Assembly: GCA_032119595.1 (NCBI GenBank)
Contig: JAUMBQ010000008.1
Coordinates: forward strand, 248,001 to 312,000
DNA from: JAGIBJ01 sp032119595
GTDB lineage: Bacteria; Actinomycetota; Thermoleophilia; Solirubrobacterales; Solirubrobacteraceae
DNA: 64,000 bases
Direction of reading: 5' to 3'
Every line of letters begins with the position of its first letter. Within the stretch, counting starts at the first letter, position 1. The position numbers and the translations under genes were made by a program. Under the pieces are notes generated by a model, which saw nothing but the letters and a program-made list of their open reading frames with translations, did no database searches and had not been told where the DNA came from. Positions 48,042 to 55,850 of the stretch are shown one piece after another.

Positions 48042-48814
48042 AGGACTTCCTCGATCAGCTTGATTCTCAGCTCCAGGCCATGGCCACCTTGGAGGCTGAG
48101 CACGCGCCTGCGTCGCCAGCTCCGCGCAAGACCCACCGCCGGCGCCGCCCGGCCGTCCTCGCCGGCGTCACCGCGACCCTGGCGACTCTCGCCACGGTGT
48201 TTGCGATGAGCGGCACGAGCATGGCCGACCTGCCGATCCTCAACACGCCGACCACAGACGCCACAGCGCTGCGAGATGCCGCCCCTGGAGCAAGGAAGGC
48301 GGGCGTGGACTTCTCCAAAGCCCATACCTTCCCGACGCCCCAGGGTCGCGGCTACGTCTTTTTGACGCCGGCTCGCGACGTGCTGTGCCTCTCGGTGCCA
48401 CAAGGCGCCGAACACGGGGGCGCCTGCGCACCACCCGCCCGCGTTGAGCGCGAGGGCCTCTCCTACGAACTCGTCGGCGATCTGAACGACGACCCGAACG
48501 CCTCATCGATGGTCGTCTTCATCCTGCCGGAGGGCGCGTCGCAGGTCCGGCTGGCGGGAGAAGACGGGCCCGCGCGCGCCGCCGACGTGAACAGCGGCGT
48601 CGTCGCGATTTCCATCCGCGCTCGCACCCGCCTGCTCTGGCAGCGCGCCGGCCGGACCGAGAGCCGGGCGTTCGAGGGCCCGTTCCCAGCGGGCGGCACC
48701 CTCGGGTTCACCTGCCCCGACGGACGGAAGGTCTCGACCCCCCTCGAGGGAGCGACGCTGCCCGGCCGCGCCGGGCGCATCCGACCTGAGATTCGCGAGC
48801 GACTCTGCGGATGA
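48038..48814 (+). CDS. Membrane-anchored partner of the ECF sigma factor, unknown extracytoplasmic domain
   Basis: This 258-residue protein has a cytosolic N-terminus of about 40 residues starting M-K-D-F-L-D-Q-L-D-S-Q-L. A TM helix at about 41-62 (V-L-A-G-V-T-A-T-L-A-T-L) and an outside domain follow. The 4-nt overlap with the sigma gene suggests an anti-sigma role, but the zinc motif H-x-x-x-C-x-x-C is absent. The outer domain has K-A-G-V-D-F-S-K-A-H-T-F, R-G-Y-V-F-L, C-L-S-V-P, F-E-G-P-F and four cysteines that are conserved in the protein at 49178. I do not recognise the outer domain. Confidence 0.65.
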   Translation: MKDFLDQLDSQLQAMATLEAEHAPASPAPRKTHRRRRPAVLAGVTATLATLATVFAMSGTSMADLPILNTPTTDATALRDAAPGARKAGVDFSKAHTFPTPQGRGYVFLTPARDVLCLSVPQGAEHGGACAPPARVEREGLSYELVGDLNDDPNASSMVVFILPEGASQVRLAGEDGPARAADVNSGVVAISIRARTRLLWQRAGRTESRAFEGPFPAGGTLGFTCPDGRKVSTPLEGATLPGRAGRIRPEIRERLCG

Positions 48815-49177
48815 GCCGCACGCATCTCGCCTCAAACTTGCGTCCCGCCCTGCGGGACGCGCCCCACGGCGCGGCGCTCGGGTTGGGGGATCCGGTCGCT
48901 GCGCCGCGCCCCTGACGCGGCGGCGGACCATTCCGTCGTCGCGTCGGCGGGCGCGACCCATGGACGACCGGTTGACGAGGTTCACCTGAATCGAGCGCCA
49001 ACGCGCCACGACTTGGACTTTGCGGCTCCACTTCGTCACAACCCGGGCGCTGCGGCCAGGTATAGACACGACCGCCTTTCAGGTGGTCGGCGCCAACCGC
49101 GCCACGCTCGCTACCGCCTTGCCCATTTGCCGCCACCTTCGGGATCGACCAGATCTCCTCGCCGCCGAGGCCTCTCG
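48815..49177. other. 363-nt gap between the two paralogues, no gene seen
   Basis: The sequence is GC-rich and gives no recognisable product. The part before 49178 is likely the promoter region of the second paralogue. No sigma-factor gene accompanies that copy. Confidence 0.4.
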
Positions 49178-49966
49178 ATGAGGGACTTCGCCGAACGGCT
49201 CGACCATCACCTCCGCGTGATCGCCGTCGACCTCCCGGACCGCGCCCCGCGGCTCACGCTCGTGCCGCCCCCGGGTCGCCGACGCGACGCCACACCACGG
49301 CCCGCCCCGCTCGCCCGCTGGCGGGCCATGCTGACCGGCGCCACAGCCGCCGCTACCGCGGTCGCAGCGACGACCGTGGTGCTCACCGGCAGCAGTGCAG
49401 CAGGCCTCCCGATCTTGGCAACAGAAACCTCCGACGCGAGCGTGGCGTCCACGAGCCGTCTCGAGCGGGCGGGCGTGGACTTTCGCCAGGCGCACGCCTT
49501 CGACACGCCTGACGGACCAGGTTGGGTGGTCGCCAGCGCCGACGGCCAGAAGATCTGCATCGCCATTCCGGACAGCACATCTCCAGGGGAGTACCCCACC
49601 ACGTGCGGCCCCACGGCGCGCGTGGAGCAAGCGGGGATGGCCCTGGAGATCGTCGGCGACAAGACCAACGACGCGGCGGCCATCAATCTCGTGGGGCTGA
49701 TCCTGCCCCTCGGCGCCGAGGACATCCGGCTGCGAACCGCGGGAACGGTCGCACCAGCGACCGTCGAGGCTGGCGTCGCCGTTGCCGCACTCCGCGGCCC
49801 AGGGACCTTCACCTACCGCCTGGGCGAGCGCCGCCACAGCCGCATGTTCGAGGGGCCGTTTGAGCGGTCCTTCTTCAAGTGCAACGGGAAGCACTACCCG
49901 CTCCCCGCCCCGGACCCCGAGACGGGCACGACCACCCTTAAGCAGCTACGGGAGATGTGTCGATGA
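49178..49966 (+). CDS. Paralogue of the ECF-linked membrane protein
   Basis: This 262-residue protein is laid out like the 48038 product: short cytosolic start M-R-D-F-A-E-R-L-D-H-H-L, TM helix at about 55-78 (A-M-L-T-G-A-T-A-A-A-T-A), then the same outer domain. Shared blocks are G-L-P-I-L-A-T, R-A-G-V-D-F-R-Q-A-H-A-F, D-T-P-D-G-P-G-W-V-V, K-I-C-I-A-I-P, A-R-V-E-Q-A-G and S-R-M-F-E-G-P-F, with four matching cysteines. Duplication of the partner without its sigma gene is the notable point. The ATG at 49178 was chosen by alignment with the paralogue. Confidence 0.65.
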   Translation: MRDFAERLDHHLRVIAVDLPDRAPRLTLVPPPGRRRDATPRPAPLARWRAMLTGATAAATAVAATTVVLTGSSAAGLPILATETSDASVASTSRLERAGVDFRQAHAFDTPDGPGWVVASADGQKICIAIPDSTSPGEYPTTCGPTARVEQAGMALEIVGDKTNDAAAINLVGLILPLGAEDIRLRTAGTVAPATVEAGVAVAALRGPGTFTYRLGERRHSRMFEGPFERSFFKCNGKHYPLPAPDPETGTTTLKQLREMCR

Positions 49967-50144
49967 CCGCCCCGCTGCCATCCAGTTTGCGGTCCGAAAG
50001 GGCCGCAAAGCACGGCACGACCCGGCGGTTGGGGGACCACCGAGTCGTACCGCGCTGAGTCTGCGACTCGCTTCGCAAGCTCAGGCCGGCAGGTGCGCGG
50101 CGGTCGATCTGAACGGCCGCCGCGCACCGACCCTGCCGGACGCT

Positions 50145-51047
50145 CTACCGCCGCCCCACCGACCACTTCTGGGGCTTCAGCTCCGATGCCTCACCGGCGT
50201 CGAGCGCGATCGAGACATCACCGGCGCCCAGCTCGACGGCCACAACGCCGGCCTGCGGCGCGACGGTGCGCGACGTGCCATCCCGTCGCGAAACCACGAG
50301 TCCCTGCGACCCTTCGGCCACGATCGCAACGACGAGATCACCCGTAGCGCGTGTCGCGTCGTCGTCTTCCAACGTGGTCAGCGCCCCGCGACCACGCGCG
50401 TCGGCGTAGCTCTGGCAGCTGTAGCCGTACCCGTCGATTGGATCTTCAACGGCGACGCAGACCTTCCGGTCGGCCGGCACCACGAGCACCCAACCTTCGC
50501 CGTCCGGCGTCGAGAATCGACGAGCCTTCGACGCGTCGGCGGTGGGCCAGAGTGCGGCGACTGCAGCGGGTGCCTGCTCCTTCTTGCGTTCGAGGACCGG
50601 GACACCGCTCAAATCGACAGCAGCCTCGCTGACAGGGCCCTCGACGCCGTACCACGAGCCTGGGTCGCAGTTGGTCGGCTGGGGAGTGCTTCCCCAGGTG
50701 GAGTAGCCCCTCATGTTCTTCGGCGTCGACGAGCGGTGACGGATCGCGGGCGTCCGCAGGTACACACCGGCATAGGAGTGGCACCCTGCCGGTGTCGCGC
50801 AGGCGTACTTGGTGTTGAGAGCGCCGCCACACCCGCTTCCGCTGCTCTCGTTGGTGCCGCGCGACGCGGTGAGCGTGTGCACCGGACCCGGACAGACCTC
50901 CCCTGAGGCCACCGAACCGACGCAGAACGTGTCCGTCCCCGCGACCGCTACGCCTCCACCCGCTCCCATGGCTACAGCGGCCCCTGAAAGGAGAGCAATG
51001 AGTAGAGCGCGAACGCGTTTGGCGTGCAGCAGGTTATGCCAGAACAT
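50145..51047 (-). CDS. Secreted Cys-rich protein related to the two preceding outer domains
   Basis: This 300-residue protein has a signal peptide at residues 1-36 (A-L-L-I-A-L-L-S-G-A-A-V-A, ending V-A-V-A-G) behind AGAGGA. Residues 38-125 are Cys-rich (about eight Cys) and look compact and disulfide-bonded. From about residue 170 it repeats the theme of the paralogues: A-R-R-F-S-T-P-D-G-E-G-W-V-L-V-V, K-V-C-V-A-V-E-D-P, then G-V-V-A-V-E-L-G-A-G-D-V-S. It lies on the opposite strand to the pair and has no TM anchor. Its function is unknown; it could be a soluble relative or ligand. Confidence 0.6.
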   Translation of the reverse strand: MFWHNLLHAKRVRALLIALLSGAAVAMGAGGGVAVAGTDTFCVGSVASGEVCPGPVHTLTASRGTNESSGSGCGGALNTKYACATPAGCHSYAGVYLRTPAIRHRSSTPKNMRGYSTWGSTPQPTNCDPGSWYGVEGPVSEAAVDLSGVPVLERKKEQAPAAVAALWPTADASKARRFSTPDGEGWVLVVPADRKVCVAVEDPIDGYGYSCQSYADARGRGALTTLEDDDATRATGDLVVAIVAEGSQGLVVSRRDGTSRTVAPQAGVVAVELGAGDVSIALDAGEASELKPQKWSVGRR

Positions 51048-51197
51048 GAGGTGATCCTCTGAATCAGGCGACGAGCGGCACCGCCAATGATTGGGTTGTC
51101 AGACCGGTTCGTCGGCACATACTTGGCAAGACGTCAGCAAGTGAACTGTCACTCGACGAACGACCCACAACTGGACGTTCGGATGAGGTCGAACGAC

Positions 51198-51236
51198 GAA
51201 AAACGCCCGCCCTCGGAGACCGAGGACGGGCGTTTT
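51198..51236. terminator. Strong bidirectional terminator between ftsZ and the secreted-protein gene
   Basis: A long stem pairs AAAACGCCCGCCCTCGG with CCGAGGACGGGCGTTTT around AGA, with one mismatch. A and T runs on both sides allow termination in either direction. It closes the parA-ftsZ operon on the minus strand. Confidence 0.88.
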
Positions 51237-51291
51237 GAAGTACTGACTATATGAGCTGTTCAGTACACCTAAAAGAGGTGTACGGTGAGGA

Positions 51292-52773
51292 TTACCCTCG
51301 TGGCACGAACTCCGGAATATCCGGGTCACCCGCGGAACGCACAGAGCGCGACTCGCGACCGGCAGTCATACGACTCGCGCTGAGCGGAGGACGGCGCGTC
51401 ACTCGCGGCTCCCCGGCCGGCTCGCGCAGCGCGCTCACGGACCGCGACGACGCGACTGGCTCAAAGCCGGTCGCGATCACGGTGATCCACACCTCATCGC
51501 CCGCGGCAGGATCGATGCTCGCACCGAAAATGATGTTGGAATCAGGATGCACGGCGTCGCCGATCACCTGGGCCGCTTCGTTGATCTCCCAGAGCGACAG
51601 TGCCTCGCCACCGACAATCGACAGCAGCACCTTGCGGGCACCGTCGATCTCCGTCTCCAGCAACGGTGAGGAGACTGCCTTCTCGGCAGCCATGGTCGCC
51701 GCGTCCTCCCCGGTCCCGACGCCGATCCCAAGCAACGCGTTTCCGGCGTCGGTCATGATCGTGCGCACATCAGCGAAGTCCAGATTGATGAGGCCGGTCT
51801 TGGTGATCAGATCCGACACACCCTGCACACCCTGGCGCAGCACGTCATCGGCAACGCGGAACGCATCCACCATCGACGTCTTCTGATCGAGGATCTCCAG
51901 GAGCTTGTTGTTCGGGACGACGATCAGCGTGTCGACCTCGTCCACCAACAGCTCGATGCCGCGCGTCGCTGCGTGCGCACGCTTTGCGCCCTCGAACTGG
52001 AACGGACGCGTCACGATGGCGACCGTGAGCGCTCCGAGTTCGCGGGCAACCCTGGCCACGACCGGGGCCGCACCGGTTCCCGTGCCGCCACCTTCGCCGA
52101 CCGCGATGAAGATCATGTCTGCGCCGCGGAGTTCATCCTTGAGGACCTCGTAGGTCTCAAGCGCTGCTGCGCGACCGGTGTCAGGCTCCGCGCCAGCACC
52201 GAGGCCACGCGTGAGGACCTCTCCGATCGGAATCGTGACGTCGGCGGAGGAGGTCTGCAGCGACTGCAGGTCCGTGTTGACGGCGATGAACTCCATCCCC
52301 GTGACGCCGGCGTCGACCATGCGGTTGACGGCGTTCACGCCGCCACCGCCGACGCCGACGACCTTGATCAGGGGTTGACCGGCCAGACCCCGCGGGGTTG
52401 ACTGGTTGAAGACACGGTCGTTGATGGCGGCACGCACCTCAGGTCGGCGTTGGCTGGTGAAAGTCTGTCGGCCGTCGGCGGCGACGGGCGGGTTTGGCGT
52501 GTACGCGGGCGCTGGCGCGTCCGGCTGCGCCGGCTGGGAAGCGGGACCCGTTCCGTACCCGCCGCGCGCCTCCACCCGACGAGGAGGCTCGGGAACGCCG
52601 CTCGGCTCGGGAAGCGGGCCAGGGTCGGGGCGGTTCCCGGGCGTCGGCGCGTTACCCGGCGGGACCGCGGCGTCGTCGGTGGTGCGGCGGAACAGCTCAG
52701 CGAGCGGCCCCTCGCGCAGTGAGGCGCGCTTGTTGCTGGTGCCTCGGCCCTGCGGGGACTGGTCAGCGTCCAT
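51292..52773 (-). CDS. ftsZ: Cell division protein FtsZ with long N-terminal extension
   Basis: This 493-residue tubulin-like GTPase has a GTPase core that starts near residue 135 (I-K-V-V-G-V-G-G-G-G-V-N-A-V). It has the tubulin signature G-G-G-T-G-T-G-A-A-P, the T7 loop N-L-D-F-A-D-V and the C-terminal peptide D-P-D-I-P-E-F-V, so it looks catalytically competent. The first 134 residues are Pro/Gly/Ala-rich with basic patches, whereas FtsZ usually starts within about 10 residues of the core. The gene lies behind parA, overlapping it by 11 nt, not among the usual cell-wall division genes. Whether it is the main or a second FtsZ cannot be decided from the window. Confidence 0.92.
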   Translation of the reverse strand: MDADQSPQGRGTSNKRASLREGPLAELFRRTTDDAAVPPGNAPTPGNRPDPGPLPEPSGVPEPPRRVEARGGYGTGPASQPAQPDAPAPAYTPNPPVAADGRQTFTSQRRPEVRAAINDRVFNQSTPRGLAGQPLIKVVGVGGGGVNAVNRMVDAGVTGMEFIAVNTDLQSLQTSSADVTIPIGEVLTRGLGAGAEPDTGRAAALETYEVLKDELRGADMIFIAVGEGGGTGTGAAPVVARVARELGALTVAIVTRPFQFEGAKRAHAATRGIELLVDEVDTLIVVPNNKLLEILDQKTSMVDAFRVADDVLRQGVQGVSDLITKTGLINLDFADVRTIMTDAGNALLGIGVGTGEDAATMAAEKAVSSPLLETEIDGARKVLLSIVGGEALSLWEINEAAQVIGDAVHPDSNIIFGASIDPAAGDEVWITVIATGFEPVASSRSVSALREPAGEPRVTRRPPLSASRMTAGRESRSVRSAGDPDIPEFVPRG

Positions 52774-53524
52774 GGAGGACCTCTTTCGCGAGGGCGCGGT
52801 AGGACTTCGCTGCCTTGCCCGTCGGGTCGTACTTGAGTACCGACATGCCGCGGACCGGCGCCTCGGCAAATCGGACAGTCTTTTTGATGCGCGAGGCAAA
52901 GACCTGGTCGCCGAAGTGCTCCTCGAGCAACTCGAGCGCTTCCTTGGCGTGCAAGGTGCGGGTGTCGACCAACGTCGGGAGGATGCCTTCGATCTGGAGC
53001 CCCGGGTTGAGGTCCTCCTGGATCATCCGAACCGTGCTCTGGAGCTGAGCGAGCCCTCGCATGGAGAGATATTCGCACTGCACGGGGACGATGACGCGGT
53101 GCGAAGCCGTGAGCGCGTTGATCGTGAGCAGCCCGAGGCTCGGCGGCGTGTCGATGCAGATGAAGTCGTAGTCGCCGACGATCGGCTTCAGTGCCTTCGC
53201 GAGCGATCGCTCGCGGCCAATCTTGGACGACATCGCGATCTCCGCCCCAGCGAGGTCGATCGACCCGACGGCGACGTCGATCTCGCGGTGCACGATCACC
53301 TCGCGGATGTCGAGGTCGTGCACAAGCACGTCGTAGATCGAACGCTCGAGGTTCTCGGGGTCAATCCCCTGCGACATCGTGAGGTTGCCCTGCGGATCCA
53401 TGTCGATGCACAGGACGCGGTGGCCGGATTCGGCCAGGGCGCACGCCAGGTTCAGCGCAGTCGTCGTCTTCGCGACGCCGCCCTTCTGGTTGGCGAAGGT
53501 GATGATCTTGGCAGTAGCTGACAC
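52763..53524 (-). CDS. ParA/Soj-type ATPase
   Basis: This 253-residue protein has the deviant Walker A N-Q-K-G-G-V-A-K-T-T-T, Walker A' D-M-D-P-Q-G-N-L-T and Walker B C-I-D-T-P-P-S-L-G, all as in chromosomal ParA/Soj. It starts with GTG. No parB or parS-like site is visible nearby; instead ftsZ follows with an 11-nt overlap. ParA-type ATPases position chromosomes, plasmids or other cargo. The ParA-FtsZ pairing suggests a role in placing the division ring, by inference. It is divergent from the ArsA-like genes, 177 nt away. Confidence 0.9.
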   Translation of the reverse strand: MSATAKIITFANQKGGVAKTTTALNLACALAESGHRVLCIDMDPQGNLTMSQGIDPENLERSIYDVLVHDLDIREVIVHREIDVAVGSIDLAGAEIAMSSKIGRERSLAKALKPIVGDYDFICIDTPPSLGLLTINALTASHRVIVPVQCEYLSMRGLAQLQSTVRMIQEDLNPGLQIEGILPTLVDTRTLHAKEALELLEEHFGDQVFASRIKKTVRFAEAPVRGMSVLKYDPTGKAAKSYRALAKEVLHGR

Positions 53525-53701
53525 GGAATCCTAGGTCGGTCGGGGACGCGACACGCGGTGTGTTCGTCGCGGGCGCGGGGATTCCTTCCGAAGTCACCGC
53601 CGAAGTCTCACGGTCAGGTCGAGGCTGCGTCTTGATCCTCCGCACGCCGTCCGCCGTATGCTGGCTCATGCACGCGGATTCCCGCGCGCCCTGCGCTCTC
53701 C

Positions 53702-54745
53702 ATGCCTCCACACTCGCCCTCCGCCGCCTCGGCCGCACCCTCCGCGCGGGCGGTACTGCCGCAGACCACGCTGGTCCTCGTCACCGGAAAGGGCGGAGTC
53801 GGACGGAGCACGACCGCGACCGCGATCGCCGTCGACCTTGCCGAACTCGGACGCAGCGTCGCGCTCGTGCACCCGATCGACGCCGCCCCAGTCCCGCCGC
53901 CCCAGGACGCCTCCGCCAGCCTCGTCATCGTCCCGCTCGATCGCGACCGCGCCCTCAGCCACTACCTCGGCGACCAGCTCCCCGGCCCCCTCGCTGCAGC
54001 GCTTCGCGCCAGTCGGGCCTTCAAGCTCATCACCGCTGCGACCCCCGGGCTCGCCGAGTTGCTCACCATCGGAGAACTCCGGCGCCTAGCGGACCGCTAC
54101 GACCACGTGGTGTTCGACGCGCCCGCGACGGGACACCTGCTCGCGATGCTCGACGCGCCCGGTCGCTTCGAGCGCGCCGCCGCCGTCGGGCCCATCGCAC
54201 GCCGCGCCAGCGACCTCGGCCGGTGGATCGTCGATCCCGAGGTCACTTCGATCGTCACGGTGACGACCGGCGACGGGCTCGCCGTGTCGGAGATGCTCGA
54301 ACTCGCTGACACCCTCGAAGACCGGATGGGCCGCGGACCGACGCTCGTCGTGGCCAACCGCCTCGCTCCGGCGAGCCCGACCGCCGCCGAGCTCGCCCGC
54401 GTGGAGGAGGACCATGGCGCCGGGAAGCCCACCGCCGCACTCGTCGAGGCGCTGGACCATGTCGCGACGCGCGCCCGCAGCGAGCGCTCGCAGCTCGGCC
54501 GCGTCACGCGCCGACTGGGCGTCGCCCCCGTTCGGGCGTTCGAGCGCCCTGGCGACGCCGTCGGGTCGATCGCGGACGCACTGCGGGCCAATCCGCACGA
54601 CCACGCCGCTGACCATCACGAGCACCTCGCGGACGAGCAGCACGCCCGGGAACTCACCCGGGTCGAGCGCCGTGCCGCCGAGCGGCGTCTGGCCGACCGC
54701 CGCAGTGCCATCACGACCTCCTCGAAGCGCGGGGAAGACGCATGA
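53702..54745 (+). CDS. ArsA/Get3-like ATPase, first of a pair, with Lys-to-Arg change in Walker A
   Basis: This 347-residue SIMIBI-class protein has a P-loop reading V-T-G-K-G-G-V-G-R-S-T-T. The signature Lys is present but the Lys before S/T is Arg. Other blocks are H-V-V-F-D-A-P-A-T-G-H (the D-A-P-A-T-G-H switch of Get3/ArsA) and V-V-A-N-R-L. The C-terminal 60 residues are charged and His-rich (H-D-H-A-A-D-H-H-E-H). The pair resembles the actinobacterial Rv3679-Rv3680 type, where two different subunits work together. It overlaps the next gene by 4 nt. Confidence 0.82.
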   Translation: MPPHSPSAASAAPSARAVLPQTTLVLVTGKGGVGRSTTATAIAVDLAELGRSVALVHPIDAAPVPPPQDASASLVIVPLDRDRALSHYLGDQLPGPLAAALRASRAFKLITAATPGLAELLTIGELRRLADRYDHVVFDAPATGHLLAMLDAPGRFERAAAVGPIARRASDLGRWIVDPEVTSIVTVTTGDGLAVSEMLELADTLEDRMGRGPTLVVANRLAPASPTAAELARVEEDHGAGKPTAALVEALDHVATRARSERSQLGRVTRRLGVAPVRAFERPGDAVGSIADALRANPHDHAADHHEHLADEQHARELTRVERRAAERRLADRRSAITTSSKRGEDA

Positions 54746-55812
54746 CCGCCAACCGTCTCTGGCCGGCGCTGCGCGCCGCCGACCTCCTCGTCGTGTGCGG
54801 CGCCGGGGGCGTCGGCAAGACCACGGTCTCCGCAGCCCTCGGCCTCGCGCTGGCCCGCGAAGGACGCAAGGTCCTCGTGCTGACCGTCGATCCTGCCCGC
54901 CGGCTGGCCGAAGCCCTCGGGCACGACCTCGGCCCGGACCCGGCGACCGTCCACCTGCCGGGCGAGCCCGAGATGAGCGCGGCGATGCTCGATCCGGCGA
55001 CGAGCTTTGCTCGCGTCGTCGACGAGCTCCCGGTCGATGAGCGTGATCGCCAGCGCCTGCGAGAGAGTCGCATCACCCGCGAACTCACCGGCGGCGACGC
55101 GGGCATGCAGGAACTCATGGCGATCGTCGAACTCGAGCGCTTCAGCGCCGACGACCGCTACGACGCCATCATCCTCGACACGCCGCCCGCGCTCCACGCC
55201 CTGGAACTCCTCGACGGCCCTCAGCGCATCGTGGGACTCCTCTCGGGGCGTACGGTCAAGGCCATTGGCCGTGCCAGCGGCATCGCCGGCAAGTTTGGCA
55301 AGCTCCCCGGCCCGGGACGGGCGCTCGGGAAGCTCTGGGGTGCCGACCTCCTCACCGAGATCGCGACGTTCCTTGACGCCGCCTCGCCCTTCGGACGCGC
55401 CCTCGGCGAGCATCTCGACCATGCCGAGGCGCTCCTTCGGTCGCCGAAGGCCGCCTTCACCCTGGTTGCGGCACCAGCCGATGCACCGCTCCGCGCCGCG
55501 GCCGAACTCGCGACGGAGCTGGCTCGCCGCGGCCACCCCGTTGCAGGAACCATCGTGAACCGGCGCCGCGCTCCGCTGGACGACCGCGTCGACGTGGACG
55601 GCCTACGAGCGCTCGCCACGTCGCTGACGAACGAAGGGGCTGCACGCTCCTCGGCCATCGCCGACCACATCGCAAGCCTGATCGCCCACGAAGATGCGCT
55701 GCTCGACAGTGCTGGCCTCCCTGCACCCCAGCTTGCGCTTGCCGAGCGCCCGGCGCAGGAACGCCCGGCGGAAGTGCTCTCGGCGCTCGCCACCGGCCTC
55801 GCGGCCGACTGA
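54742..55812 (+). CDS. ArsA/Get3-like ATPase, second of the pair
   Basis: This 356-residue protein has a normal P-loop V-C-G-A-G-G-V-G-K-T-T-V. Switch region L-T-V-D-P-A-R-R-L-A-E-A-L-G, then I-I-L-D-T-P-P-A-L-H-A-L-E and the ArsA-typical A-E-A-L-L-R-S-P-K-A follow. The signature Lys of the KGG motif is replaced by Ala (G-A-G-G-V-G-K). The two subunits therefore carry complementary P-loop changes, which suggests a heterodimer. Likely functions are anion or tail-anchored-protein/metabolite related, as inferred for the mycobacterial pair; arsenite efflux is unlikely, since no arsB is present. Confidence 0.85.
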   Translation: MTANRLWPALRAADLLVVCGAGGVGKTTVSAALGLALAREGRKVLVLTVDPARRLAEALGHDLGPDPATVHLPGEPEMSAAMLDPATSFARVVDELPVDERDRQRLRESRITRELTGGDAGMQELMAIVELERFSADDRYDAIILDTPPALHALELLDGPQRIVGLLSGRTVKAIGRASGIAGKFGKLPGPGRALGKLWGADLLTEIATFLDAASPFGRALGEHLDHAEALLRSPKAAFTLVAAPADAPLRAAAELATELARRGHPVAGTIVNRRRAPLDDRVDVDGLRALATSLTNEGAARSSAIADHIASLIAHEDALLDSAGLPAPQLALAERPAQERPAEVLSALATGLAAD

Positions 55813-55850
55813 CTCGGCGCGGCGCGGGCGGCGGATGCCGTCGGGCCGCG

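Noticed and set aside
53702..55812. Arsenite-resistance operon
   Set aside because: The ATPases look ArsA-like, but no arsB, arsC or arsR is nearby, and actinobacterial pairs of this type are not arsenic genes as far as I know.
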